Shown here piece by piece: positions 1 to 8,133 of a stretch of DNA of 64,000 nucleotides. Made by a program: the position numbers and the translations under genes. Location: NCBI GenBank assembly GCA_041745295.1, contig JBGTJE010000040.1, positions 56,695 through 120,694 of the forward strand, read 5' to 3'. Under the pieces are notes generated by a model, which made no database searches, was not told where the DNA came from, and worked only from the letters and a program-made list of their open reading frames with translations. Each line of letters begins with the position of its first letter. Position 1 is the stretch's first letter. Origin of the DNA: JANMEB01 sp041745295. GTDB taxonomy: Bacteria > Planctomycetota > Planctomycetia > Pirellulales > Pirellulaceae.

Positions 1-536
1 TCGATGATCAACGCCTGGTACTGTTCCAAAAATCGGTCAGATTGCGTCTCGGCCAAAAGCACGCCGTCGGTCATTAGCTTGACGTAGGCATTGGGTTCGA
101 CGAGGTCGGCAAAGCGAATCTTGTAACCGGCAAAGCGGCCCAGCGGCGAGTTTAGTTGCTGGGCTATGCGCTGAGCGATTCCGCGGGCGGCGATCCGTCG
201 TGGTTGCGTGTGTCCGATATAGCCCGCCGCGGCAAACCCAGCCCGCAACAAGATGAGCGGCAGTTGAGTCGATTTTCCCGAGCCGGTTTCGCCCGTGACC
301 ACGACGACTTGATTCTCGCGAATCGCTTGTTCAATTTGCGCGGCGGCTTCGGCGATCGGCAGCTCGAGGTCCAAGTTCACGACGGGGGCTTGGTCCACGC
401 GGCGCTGTCGCCAAACCGCCGAGTCCTCAATTTCCGTGCCGAGTTGGGCTAGTTTTCGATCGTATGTGTTGACTCCGGTTCGTCGCTCGCGCAATCGCTG
501 TAGTCTTCGCCGACGGCGAAATCGCCCGCGAATCAT
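1..536 (-). CDS. hrpA: HrpA-type DEAH-box ATP-dependent RNA helicase, N-terminal part (cut by window edge)
   Basis: Reading the minus strand gives the N-terminus of a DEAH-box helicase: an Arg-rich leader (MIRGRFRRRRRLQRLRER), then the Walker A region VVVTGETGSGKSTQLP, motif Ia GHTQPRRIAAR, and LMTDGVLLAE, ending just before the DEAH box at the window edge. Order and spacing follow bacterial HrpA, which uses ATP to remodel RNA or ribosomes in the cytoplasm. The ATG at 536 is the only ATG before the helicase core; an in-frame TTG at 581 is an alternative and an in-frame stop lies further upstream. The remaining two thirds or more lie outside the window. Family is clear; the start is less certain. 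Confidence 0.85.
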   Translation of the reverse strand, partial: MIRGRFRRRRRLQRLRERRTGVNTYDRKLAQLGTEIEDSAVWRQRRVDQAPVVNLDLELPIAEAAAQIEQAIRENQVVVVTGETGSGKSTQLPLILLRAGFAAAGYIGHTQPRRIAARGIAQRIAQQLNSPLGRFAGYKIRFADLVEPNAYVKLMTDGVLLAETQSDRFLEQYQALII

Positions 537-691
537 CGTGAGCTCGTTACGCGCGATCAATTGTTCTATATCTGCGTTCAAGCGGTAAACACCGGGTTGC
601 GAAATTTGCCTTGGAACTATTCACAAGGAGCCGAAGGGTCTAGCATCGGGCGAATCGCCAAAGCTCGAAGTATTTTCATGAATTATCGCAA

Positions 692-850
692 GTCATTCCG
701 GGCTGAGACCCGGAATCCATTTTCTATGGATGGGAAAAGCGTCGAGCTAGAGCGCGTTTCATGCAACTGTAGCGTAACCCGCCTGAGTATCGGCCTGAAT
801 TCTCTCGAGTTCCGCTCCGTCAGACGCTTGGGTTTCGGAAATCGCGCTCC
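692..850. repeat. Palindromic repeat (families D and H), copy 1
   Basis: Begins with a near-palindrome (ATTCCGGGCTGAGACCCGG at 694-712) and continues into a second hairpin-like module ending near GTCAGACGCTTGG. A related copy of the same two-module layout lies at 24019-24187, and the first module recurs at 6080 and 34449. It fills most of the 410-base gap between the helicase start and the next gene; the rest (537-691 and 851-946) shows nothing I recognise. Confidence 0.7.
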
Positions 851-946
851 AGAAAACTGGATTAGATGACGGTCCCGTTTTGAACTACAATAGCTCGCAA
901 TATTTCCCCGACTGTATTATCTCGTCTTTTCTGGTGAGCCCAGACA

Positions 947-1804
947 ATGTTTGAACGAATTGCCACCGGTTGGGAATTGATCCAGCAATCGTATCGCGTA
1001 TTGAAATTGGACAAAGAATTGCTGCTGTTCCCTGTGCTCAGCGGGATCGCCTGCCTCTTGGTCTTGGCCAGCTTTGCGGTTCCGTTGTGGATGACCGGCG
1101 CATTGGAGGAAGCGACTCGCAATCGAGACAACGCGTTTCAAAGCACTCTGACTTACGTCGTGCTATTCGCGTTTTATTTCGTAAATTACTTTGTAATTAT
1201 TTTTTTCAACTCGGCACTGGTCGGTTGCGCTGTGATTCGACTCAAAGGGGGCAATCCGACGGTCGGCGATGGAATCGGGGCCGCGATGGCGCGGCTGCCG
1301 CAAATCGCCGGTTGGGCTTTGGTCAGCGCCACGGTCGGCATGATCATAAAAGGACTGGAAAAGAACTCGAAAGGAATCGGCAGGTTTTTGGTTGGGCTGT
1401 TTGGAATGGCCTGGTCGATCATGACGTTTTTTGTCATTCCGGTTCTGGTTGTGGAACAAAAAGGCCCCATTGCGGCGATTCAACGATCGATCGAGGTCAT
1501 GAGAAGAACTTGGGGAGAGTCCTTGGCCGCCCATTTCGGGATCGGGCTGATCACGTTTCTGCTGTGCTTGATCGGCATGGTTCCGATCGGACTTGGCGTT
1601 TGGGCTTTGTCGAGCCAGTTGATTGTCGTCGGGATTGCTTTGATCCTGGTCGGCATTCTGTTCGTGCTGGCGGTATCGTTGGTGACTTCGGCAATGAACT
1701 CGATCATTGTCGCCGCGCTCTACATTTACGCGGCCGAAGGAGAAGTTCCAAGCCATTTTGATTCCTCGCTCCTGCGCAGCGCCTTCGGGCCGAAACACAC
1801 GTAG
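947..1804 (+). CDS. Integral membrane protein, DUF6159-like
   Basis: 285 residues. An amphipathic N-terminus (MFERIATGWELIQQSY) is followed by five to six hydrophobic segments: about 24-48 (LLLFPVLSGIACLLVLASFA), 65-90, 115-130, 145-170, 200-222 and 225-255. The N-terminal pattern 'W-x-LIxxSxRVLxxDKELLxFP' is what I associate with the DUF6159 family of bacterial membrane proteins; function unknown. Gene stands alone, downstream of a repeat-filled gap and upstream of tRNA-Leu. No enzymatic motif is visible. The family name is recalled from the pattern and not searched. Confidence 0.8.
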   Translation: MFERIATGWELIQQSYRVLKLDKELLLFPVLSGIACLLVLASFAVPLWMTGALEEATRNRDNAFQSTLTYVVLFAFYFVNYFVIIFFNSALVGCAVIRLKGGNPTVGDGIGAAMARLPQIAGWALVSATVGMIIKGLEKNSKGIGRFLVGLFGMAWSIMTFFVIPVLVVEQKGPIAAIQRSIEVMRRTWGESLAAHFGIGLITFLLCLIGMVPIGLGVWALSSQLIVVGIALILVGILFVLAVSLVTSAMNSIIVAALYIYAAEGEVPSHFDSSLLRSAFGPKHT

Positions 1805-1834
1805 TGCTAGGTTAGAATTAATTCTCTTGTTTGA

Positions 1835-1854
1835 GTGCCACTGGCTCAGCCAGT
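1835..1854. repeat. Short palindrome, family B variant (single unit)
   Basis: GTGCCACTGGCTCAGCCAGT: the arms CTGGCT/AGCCAG pair. It is a degenerate single copy of the family B repeat that occurs as inverted pairs at 42753, 55838 and 57472. It lies 30 bases after the stop of the preceding membrane-protein gene, where it could act as a weak transcript end; no U-run follows. Confidence 0.55.
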
Positions 1855-2018
1855 CCCGCCGTTGTCGCCGCTGATTCGCGGGTGAAAATTCTTCTTTGCG
1901 TCCTTTGCGGTGAATCGCATTTCCTCAATTCCGCGTCCTGCTCCCCGAACCGGCGAGTTCTTCGGGCGGTCTATAAGTCATTTGCGGTCGCGGCTAAAAT
2001 GCCCTTGTCTTATTTTGC

Positions 2019-2100
2019 GGGGATGTGGCGAAACTGGCAGACGCGCTAGACTTAGGATCTAGTACCGCAAGGTGTGCAGGTTCGACTCCTGTCATCCCCA
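2019..2100 (+). tRNA. tRNA-Leu (anticodon UAG)
   Basis: 82-nt cloverleaf. Acceptor arms GGGGATG and CATCCCC pair, with discriminator A at 2100; anticodon stem CTAGA/TCTAG encloses loop CTTAGGA with anticodon TAG (reads CUA and other CUN leucine codons). A long variable arm (TACCGCAAGGTGTG region) fits a class II leucine tRNA, and the T-arm holds GGTTCGACTCC. The 3' CCA is not encoded (TTA follows), so it must be added post-transcriptionally. Confidence 0.95.
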
Positions 2101-2602
2101 TTAAACCTTTTAGGTTGTTGCTGGTGTCTTCAATCACAATCGTGGGCAATTTGCATTCGCGATGATCATTCATCGGGCAAGTAGGATGAGATCGCTCATG
2201 GAACGGATCTTGTTCGGTGTCGCGAAATAGCTGATTCCCCGGTGCAGATGCAAACGCACCAGTTCAAGCTACAAACCGAGCCACGTACTCGTCGCGATGG
2301 GCCTGGACCAGACACGAATTTGTAACGCCGTTCGATTATCCTATGGGCACAAGAATGAGTTGACTTCCGCTAAGCGCTGCATTTGCTCGCTGTTGCTGAT
2401 GAAGTTTGTGCCAACGCTTGTGGGCTAAACCCCGCCGCTTGCTGGAACGGCAGCAAGCGCTTTTAATCTAAAGACGCCGACAGTACCGCCTCGCGAAGTC
2501 CACGCTCGGCAATTGGGCAACCCGTTAGAATGAAGTTCGAATTCTCACCGCTTTCGCTGACAGACTTGGGAACCATCCTCGAGTTCATTTCCCGCGACAA
2601 GC
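2101..2602. other. 502-base gap after tRNA-Leu without a recognisable gene
   Basis: No open frame here has coding character. The only clear structure is a hairpin at 2436-2459, listed separately. The position downstream of a tRNA gene, next to a gene remnant on the other strand, fits an eroded or rearranged segment, but no integrase or attachment-site duplication is visible in the window. Confidence 0.5.
2436..2466 (+). terminator. Possible intrinsic terminator hairpin
   Basis: Nine-bp perfect stem CGCTTGCTG / CAGCAAGCG with a 6-base loop, followed by CTTTTAAT. It resembles a factor-independent terminator on the plus strand, but lies about 340 bases after tRNA-Leu with no gene directly before it, so its role is uncertain. 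Confidence 0.4.
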
Positions 2603-2848
2603 TTAACCTAATGTGACCGCCAAACGTCGTTCGATGATGAAGTCGTCGTGAACGAATAACTGGACGCGGTAATCGCCGGGGTGGGTAAAGACTTGTTTGC
2701 GAATCGAAAACACGACCTCCTGAATTGTACGCGGGTGCAGAAATCCGAGCTCCTCGCAGGCTTCGAACAGCGGAGGCCGCGCGTCGTCGACGTCGGTGAT
2801 CCGCAGCCGGATCGGGTTCCCTCCGATTGTAACGATTCGGGAAGACGC
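2603..2848 (-). pseudogene. C-terminal remnant of a DUF6941-like protein gene
   Basis: On the minus strand the frame ending with TAA at 2603 encodes about 80 residues of protein-like sequence (…RKQVFTHPGDYRVQLFVHD… followed by an ERRLAV ending). The pattern 'F-x-x-P-G-x-Y-x-x-x-L-x-x-D-x-x-x-x-E-R-R-L-x-V' resembles the last beta-strands of the small beta-sandwich family DUF6941, which I know as roughly 130-160 residues. The frame has no usable start and is closed by an in-frame TGA at about 2849, inside a repeat-like GC-rich sequence. It therefore looks like a 5'-truncated gene. An alternative is a real short gene with a rare start codon. The family link is by recall. Confidence 0.45.
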
Positions 2849-2849
2849 T

Positions 2850-3090
2850 TCTCACGCGGAGGCGCGGAGATCGCGAAGCAAGAGAATTGGTCATTGCAAT
2901 TGGCCCGCGTATGAAGGCGGATTATTCAAGAATGGAACCACGAAATACACGAAAGGCACGAAATAGAGGAGCGTGCGGCGAATGAAGTCAGGAACAATGT
3001 GCTTTTGCACCCGCCGATCACAATCTGCCCGAACGTGACTCGCCGTATTTCTTTCGTTAGTTTCGTGTATTTCGTGGTGAATAATCCGGG
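2850..3090. repeat. Inverted repeat of tandem-like units (family G)
   Basis: ACCACGAAATACACGAAA (from about 2938) and its exact inverse TTTCGTGTATTTCGTGGT (to about 3080) enclose about 110 bases, making a MITE-sized palindrome. A related unit (CTCACGCGGAGGCGCGGAG) precedes it at 2852. Similar 'repeat within repeat' units recur at about 1890-1912 (TTTGCGTCCTTTGCGGTGAA), 5826-5840 and 50498-50572. The left edge abuts the truncated 5' end of the gene remnant at 2603-2848. Confidence 0.65.
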
Positions 3091-3118
3091 TTGTTACCCA
3101 CATGAAGCTGCGCAGGAA

Positions 3119-4216
3119 TTAGCGGCGCTGCGAAGGGGGGGCTTGGATAGAGAGGAATTCGCCGACGAGATCGGGGGTTAGGAGGCCCACGAGCTGGCCG
3201 GATCGGGCCACGAGAAGCGTTCGACAAGGACTGTTCTGCAACCGGGCTAATGCGAACTCCAGCAAGTCGTCTGGCTCGACCGTCTCGAATTCGCGGCGCA
3301 TCACGTCGGCTACAATCGTTTGCGATCCTTGCTTGGCGACCGCTGTGAGCAAATCGGACCGCGTCAAAATCCCATGGAGGCGGCCGTCGGCGACCACCGG
3401 GAAATCGGTTTGGGAACCGGCCATTGCCAATTCAAGCACAGAGGCCAGCTCGTCGCTGGGATGAACTGTTTGAAAAGCGGTCTGCATGGCTCGCCTCACG
3501 GGGATCCTGCTGAGTGCGGTTTTCACTTGAGCCATGCCTGCTTCTTGCGAAGCGCCAATCCAGATAAACAACGCGATGAAGATCAGAAAGGGGTTCATTT
3601 CGAACCCGAAAATACCAAACCCGATAAGGCCGCCAATCAGCGCAATCACTTTGCCAATCGTCGCTGCGATTCGGGTGGCGACCGTGTAATCCATCGTCAG
3701 CGCCAAGATCGCGCGAAGGACACGGCCCCCATCCATCGGAAACGCGGGGATCATGTTGAACACGACTAGCGACACATTGACGATGAGTAGTTGCTGGACG
3801 AACGAGCCGCTGGTTAGCCCCATTTCGTTGAGCGGCGTCCATTGCTTGCTTAGCGTCAATCCGATAATCAGTGCGGCAGCAATCGCCACATTGACCAGAG
3901 GCCCGGCGATCGCCACCCACAGCTCTTGTAGTGGCTTGTCGGGCATTCGCTCCAGTCGAGCGACTCCACCGATCGGCAGCAACGTGATGTCGCGGGTGAC
4001 AATTCCAAAACGCTTGGCGGCGAACGCATGCCCCAGTTCATGGAGCAGCACGCAGCCGAAAATAGCCAGAATAAGCAGAATGCTGATCAGCGTTGCAGCG
4101 ATGTTCGGTTGCTCGGTCCACGTACTTATGCCGACCCAAGCCAACAACAGCAGGAAGGTCGCGTGGATGTAAACGTCCACACCGCCGATTCGACCCATTC
4201 GCCAGGACCATTTCAT
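3119..4216 (-). CDS. Site-2 protease family (M50) metalloprotease with CBS domains
   Basis: 365 residues, multi-pass membrane protein. The zinc-binding HELGH lies at residues 59-63 in a hydrophobic helix, and the third metal ligand in PAFPMDGGRVLRA (Asp162). Both are diagnostic of intramembrane M50 proteases. Residues about 245-355 form two CBS motifs, which in this subgroup sense adenine nucleotides or salt. Such enzymes cut transmembrane or lipoprotein-linked regulators; the substrate is unknown here. The ATG lies 6 bases after the stop of the DUF456 gene, so the two are cotranscribed, with hutG upstream in the same operon. Topology with N-terminal helix before HELGH matches the SpoIVFB/Rv2625-like group. 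Confidence 0.93.
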   Translation of the reverse strand: MKWSWRMGRIGGVDVYIHATFLLLLAWVGISTWTEQPNIAATLISILLILAIFGCVLLHELGHAFAAKRFGIVTRDITLLPIGGVARLERMPDKPLQELWVAIAGPLVNVAIAAALIIGLTLSKQWTPLNEMGLTSGSFVQQLLIVNVSLVVFNMIPAFPMDGGRVLRAILALTMDYTVATRIAATIGKVIALIGGLIGFGIFGFEMNPFLIFIALFIWIGASQEAGMAQVKTALSRIPVRRAMQTAFQTVHPSDELASVLELAMAGSQTDFPVVADGRLHGILTRSDLLTAVAKQGSQTIVADVMRREFETVEPDDLLEFALARLQNSPCRTLLVARSGQLVGLLTPDLVGEFLSIQAPPSQRR

Positions 4217-4222
4217 ATGTGT

Positions 4223-4765
4223 TTACCACCAAACGAGGACGATGAGCATGGCGGCCATGATCGTGGCACATAGGGTCTTTCCGACGGTGCCAAAGATCCG
4301 TCCCAGAAACGCAGCGAATCCGACTTTGATGCTGCCATCCAAGTCCTTGCCGATCATTCGCTCACCGATAAATGCTCCGACCGCCGCGCCCAGACCACCC
4401 ATCAAGACCGATCCGATCAAACTGCCGACGACCGGAATCGGGATGATTGCCGCGAAGGCCGTCATTCCGAAGATCGCGCCGACTAGCGAACCCACGATCG
4501 CCAGCACCGCAGCGCGGCGCGAGCCACCTAGCTTTCCGACGCCGGCGGCACTCGCAACGAACTCGATCAGTTCTCCCAGCATTGCAAGCCCAACCAATGC
4601 AGCTACATAACCCCACGATACGTTGATGAACGCAAAAACTGGCGCCAGCCAAGCTAACAATGCACCCGTCACAACGATTGCCCACGTCCCTGGAAGTCCG
4701 ACCAGCGTCAGTAAAAGAAAACCAAGGGCGAAGACTGTGACCAGGCTGGCGATGACGTACATCAT
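4223..4765 (-). CDS. DUF456 family membrane protein
   Basis: 180 residues from the ATG at 4765, which overlaps the hutG stop codon as ATGA, the reason for choosing this start over an in-frame codon at 4798. Four or five hydrophobic segments and a glycine-rich middle (GGSRRAAVLAIVGSLVGAIFG) match DUF456, a small glycine-zipper-type membrane family of unknown function. It is translationally coupled to hutG upstream and closely followed by the M50 protease gene. Nothing in the sequence suggests a catalytic role; a partner or substrate role for the neighbouring protease is only a guess from context. Confidence 0.85.
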   Translation of the reverse strand: MMYVIASLVTVFALGFLLLTLVGLPGTWAIVVTGALLAWLAPVFAFINVSWGYVAALVGLAMLGELIEFVASAAGVGKLGGSRRAAVLAIVGSLVGAIFGMTAFAAIIPIPVVGSLIGSVLMGGLGAAVGAFIGERMIGKDLDGSIKVGFAAFLGRIFGTVGKTLCATIMAAMLIVLVWW

Positions 4766-5721
4766 GACTGGACTCCACTGATTTCTTGGGCAGTCCACTG
4801 CACGAGGGAACGCAAGAATTGGCGGAGCGCAATTCGAATCTTTTCGGCTTTGGCGTCGTCCCAGCGTGATTCGGCTTCGTTCATATAACTATCCGAAATC
4901 CCCTTCGCCCCCTCACCCTGCCCTCTCCCCCGCGGCGGGGGAGAGGGAACGTGAATCTCCGAATCCTCAGTCGCCCTCTCACCTTGCCCGCTCTCTTGCG
5001 GTGGGGTCGAGAGAACTTGAATTGGATTCAAATAAGTCGCTTGCGAAAGCTCTAGTTGCACCGCGTGAATTTGTCGCTCAGGATCGCCGTAGTGCCGCGT
5101 GATAAAGCCACCGACGAAGCGACCATTGACGACAGCAGAATATTCGCGCTGGGATGCAGCCGCCTGATTGATCATTGCCTGAAACGACGTTCCTGCCGAT
5201 TGACCATGATTGGTCCCAAAGTTTAAATCGGGCAATACGCCGTCGAACAAATTCGGTACTTGGCTGGCGATCGAATGCAAATCGATTAACACGGCAAATC
5301 CAAATCGCGCCCGCAGCATGTCCAATTCCCGCCCCAGTTTGTCGTGGTAGGGCCGCCAATATTGTTCGATGCGGCGAAGGATTTCTTGTGGGGGTAGCGG
5401 TTTTCCATCGCGGTACACCGGACTGCCGTCGAAATTGGTTTCCGGGCAAAGTCGAGTCGTATTCTGGCCGGGATACAAATTTTCGTCGCTTGGCGGACGA
5501 TTGAGATCGATGACGTAGCGCGACACATTTGCTGTGATGACGGCGGCGTGAGACAATTCCGGCAGGTCGTACAAGCGCGGCACGAACCAATCGGTATCGG
5601 GCAAGCGAATCGCCGAGTCCGTCATTTGCGCGCGCTGGGCTTCCGGGACATCTGTCCCCGCGTGGGGGATGCTTACCAACAGCGGCAGCGCGCCGGTTCG
5701 AAATTCAAAGAGGGCGGACAC
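4762..5721 (-). CDS. hutG: N-formylglutamate deformylase with an in-frame palindromic-repeat insertion
   Basis: Hydrolyses N-formyl-L-glutamate to glutamate and formate, the last step of the five-step histidine route. Family motifs are clear: LLVSIPHAGT near the N-terminus, DTDWFV, DLNRP, LIDLHS, and FITRHYGDP with HAVQLELSQATY. The GTG at 5721 places the protein start just before the conserved core, as in known HutG proteins; the longer open frame upstream translates repeats. At 4888-5034 a 147-bp segment made of two family A palindromic units interrupts the conserved 'TY-(L/M)-(D/N)E' site in frame, adding 49 residues rich in Pro, Gly, Arg and Glu. Without it the protein would be 270 residues, the normal family length. 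The flanks carry near-identical TTATTTGAA/TTATATGAA. First gene of an operon with the DUF456 and M50 protease genes. Confidence 0.9.
   Translation of the reverse strand: MSALFEFRTGALPLLVSIPHAGTDVPEAQRAQMTDSAIRLPDTDWFVPRLYDLPELSHAAVITANVSRYVIDLNRPPSDENLYPGQNTTRLCPETNFDGSPVYRDGKPLPPQEILRRIEQYWRPYHDKLGRELDMLRARFGFAVLIDLHSIASQVPNLFDGVLPDLNFGTNHGQSAGTSFQAMINQAAASQREYSAVVNGRFVGGFITRHYGDPERQIHAVQLELSQATYLNPIQVLSTPPQESGQGERATEDSEIHVPSPPPRGRGQGEGAKGISDSYMNEAESRWDDAKAEKIRIALRQFLRSLVQWTAQEISGVQS
4888..5034. repeat. Family A REP pair inserted in frame within hutG
   Basis: Two units, 4910-4950 and 4972-5016. The first has arms CCCTCTCCCCCGC / GCGGGGGAGAGGG with the flanking CCCTCACCCTG that marks this family; the second is a diverged copy. 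The same element is intergenic at 34221, 35705, 41881, 48899, 55799, 57594 and 61347. Length is a multiple of three and contains no stop in the hutG frame. Imperfect 9-base direct repeats at both ends suggest target-site duplication. Confidence 0.85.
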
Positions 5722-6174
5722 AATAGTAGAAATCAAAAAAAGCCTGAGGAATGTGAAACCGCATTCTAGTGCCTGCTCACATCGGTTGGCGGCAAACCCA
5801 AAAAAGCGGATTACCACAATGAACGCAAAGATCGCAAAGGGGAGACCTGCGGTCAACGGGAGTGCGGGGTCGGGAGACCCACAAACAGCGCGTTGAGCTG
5901 ATGGAGACCCACGCACAGCGGGACGGAATTGCAAATTGAAAAATGCAAATTGAAAAATAAAGAACAAGTACGACGTGTGTGTGCGAGTCTCTGCCCATTC
6001 ACTTCGCGTCATTCACGCGAAGGCAGGAATCCAGAGCGCCATCCCATATCCAATCGACGGGGTCTTCGCATCCATGCAGATGGATTCCGGGACTCAGCCC
6101 GGAATGACGACGAGGCCGTGCGTCCGGCCAACCGAACTCGGTCGTGACGCACACTGTTCGACCCATGGCGTTTC
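5722..6174. repeat. Repeat-filled gap between hutG and actP (families F, G and D)
   Basis: Contains family G-like GAACGCAAAGATCGCAAAGG (about 5821), family F units with GTGCGGGGTCGGGAGACCC (5862-5880) and a second shorter GGAGACCCACGCACAGCG unit (5902-5919), then two family D palindromes pointing at each other: 6009-6033 and 6080-6109 (TGGATTCCGGGACTCAGCCC). No gene-like reading frame apart from the translated repeats. Confidence 0.65.
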
Positions 6175-8133
6175 TCAACTCGTGCGCTCAGTCGATTTTT
6201 TCGTCGCCAGCGATACCGCGATGAGGACGGCAAACGATAGCGGAATCGTCACGAGTCCCGGCTGGCTGAAAGGAACCAGCGCGTTTTCTGCTGGCAACCC
6301 GAAGACCTTGGAATACGTTTCGCCACTGAGCAAAATCCAGCACAGCGAGCTGATCATGCCGACGAGCACACTGGCGATAATTCCCTGCCGCGTGGTCCCG
6401 CGCCAAAACAGCAGCATCACCAGCGCCGGCAGATTCGCCGAAGCCGCAACGCTGAACGCCCAACCGACCAAGTAATTGACGTTCAATTTGGCAAAGAGAA
6501 TCCCCAGCACGATTGCGATCATTCCGACTGCCACCGACGCTAATTTGGCGATGCGGACTTGCTGGCGATCGCTCAATCGGATCCCGGCGACTCCCGCCAC
6601 CAAGTCATGGGCGACCGCACCGGCCGATGCCAGAATCAACCCGCTAACCGTCCCGAGCACGGTCGTGAAGGCGATCGCCGAGATCATCGCGAACAGCCAG
6701 TCGTTGATGCTCTTGGCCAACATCGGCGCCGCCATGTTGCTGTCGGTGATATCGAGCGCCCCGCTGGTCATCGCCCCCAGTCCCATGAACAGCGTTAGCA
6801 CGTAGAAGAATCCGATGCTGGCGATGCCGACGATCGTGCTCTTCCGCGCCGCGGCTTCGTTTTTCACGGTGTAGTAGCGGATCAGAATGTGGGGGAGCGA
6901 AGCCGTCCCGCAAAACAACGCCAACATGAGCGACAAGAAATTCACTTTGTCCAGCATTCGCTCGCTGCGAATCCCGGCGAACGTCGACGATTCACCTGGC
7001 CGAAGGACCTGACTTCCTGGCGTGGGCTTTTGAAAATAAATCGTCGCCGCAGCGCCGTCCGGATGTTTGAGGCTCACACTGACCCAGCGGACCACTTCGC
7101 TTTGTTGCAACGTGCTGAGGAATTGAATCGGTCCGATCGCTCCTGTTGCCGACTCGCCGGAGGGCAGTCGCGACACGTAGCCCGCCGGATGCAGTTGGCC
7201 TTGTCCCGCTCCCATTCCTTTCGGAAGTCCGTTGACCAGCAATTCCGCCGATGCGGTGGTGATAACGCTCTGCGCTTCGCGGAGCATGCAGTTTGAATCG
7301 TCGATTCGCTCGATACTGAATACAGACAATCGGCCGTTCGACTCGCGAAACGGAATCAGCCCGTGCGGTCGATAAGCCGCGATTAAGTCCCGCTCGATCG
7401 CCAACGGAATCGCGAGCGATCTCCACGCATCGTCGTCTTGACCAACATCCAATTTATCGGTTGCGACTGGACCCATGGTTTTAAATTGATAACCGTCGGT
7501 TCCGCCGTCGCGAACGGTGAGTCCCCGCATTAGAACCGCGATCGTCAGAACCGAACTGAAAATGACCAGCAGCGAACCTTTAAGAAACTGAACCCAGGTC
7601 GTCGAAACCATCCCGGCGCTGACAACGATCAAGATCACCACGGCCCCCACGATCACAACGCCGGCCCAATGCGGCAATCCCAAGAGCGGCTGGATCAGCA
7701 CGCCAGCGCCGACCATTTGCGGGATTAAGTAAAAGACGCTGACCGCGAGTGTGCTGAGCCCCGCGGCGCACTTGATCCCGCGCGAATTGAACCGCGAATC
7801 CAAACAATCGGCAAAAGTGAATTTTCCAAGCCGCTTCATGGGTTCAGCGATTACGAACAGCGCGACGACCCAGCCGGCCAGATAGCCGATCGAATACAGA
7901 AACCCGTCGTATCCGTAGAACGCAATCATTCCGCAGATACCCAGGAATGATGCGGCCGACAAGTAATCTCCCGCGAAGGCGATTCCATTGACAAACCAAG
8001 GGATCTGCCCGTGCGCCGCAAAGTAACCTTGCGAGGTACCAGCCCGCCGGCCCAGGTAGAAGCTAATTCCGAGGGTGAGTCCCACGAAAGCGAAGAACAC
8101 AATCGCTGCGCGCGGCGAGAACTCGTAGATCAT
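6175..8133 (-). CDS. actP: Cation/acetate-type sodium:solute symporter (ActP-like)
   Basis: 652 residues, about 13 membrane helices. The N-terminal block (FYLGRRAGTSQGYFAAHGQI, AFAGDYLSAASFLGICGMIA) is typical of ActP in the SSS family, which couples uptake of acetate or other short carboxylates to a cation. Residues about 225-400 hold an extended soluble loop (NGRLSVFSIERIDDSNC and following) between helices, longer than in E. coli ActP (about 550 residues). The ATG at 8133 overlaps the stop of the upstream DUF485 gene as ATGA, the usual yjcH-actP arrangement. Substrate is inferred; other monocarboxylates are possible. No histidine-transport feature is evident despite hut neighbours. Confidence 0.88.
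   Translation of the reverse strand: MIYEFSPRAAIVFFAFVGLTLGISFYLGRRAGTSQGYFAAHGQIPWFVNGIAFAGDYLSAASFLGICGMIAFYGYDGFLYSIGYLAGWVVALFVIAEPMKRLGKFTFADCLDSRFNSRGIKCAAGLSTLAVSVFYLIPQMVGAGVLIQPLLGLPHWAGVVIVGAVVILIVVSAGMVSTTWVQFLKGSLLVIFSSVLTIAVLMRGLTVRDGGTDGYQFKTMGPVATDKLDVGQDDDAWRSLAIPLAIERDLIAAYRPHGLIPFRESNGRLSVFSIERIDDSNCMLREAQSVITTASAELLVNGLPKGMGAGQGQLHPAGYVSRLPSGESATGAIGPIQFLSTLQQSEVVRWVSVSLKHPDGAAATIYFQKPTPGSQVLRPGESSTFAGIRSERMLDKVNFLSLMLALFCGTASLPHILIRYYTVKNEAAARKSTIVGIASIGFFYVLTLFMGLGAMTSGALDITDSNMAAPMLAKSINDWLFAMISAIAFTTVLGTVSGLILASAGAVAHDLVAGVAGIRLSDRQQVRIAKLASVAVGMIAIVLGILFAKLNVNYLVGWAFSVAASANLPALVMLLFWRGTTRQGIIASVLVGMISSLCWILLSGETYSKVFGLPAENALVPFSQPGLVTIPLSFAVLIAVSLATKKSTERTS

Noticed and set aside
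561..869. 102-codon plus-strand frame
   Set aside because: Runs through the palindromic repeat at 692-850; no ribosome-binding site and no protein-like features.
2019..2100. tRNA-Leu as an integration site of a genomic island
   Set aside because: No integrase gene and no repeated 3' end of the tRNA was seen in the window.
5722..6012. N-terminal extension of HutG to position 6012
   Set aside because: The extra 97 codons translate repeat DNA (families F and G), include PSAQRAVCGSPDP-type repeat sequence, and precede the conserved family start.
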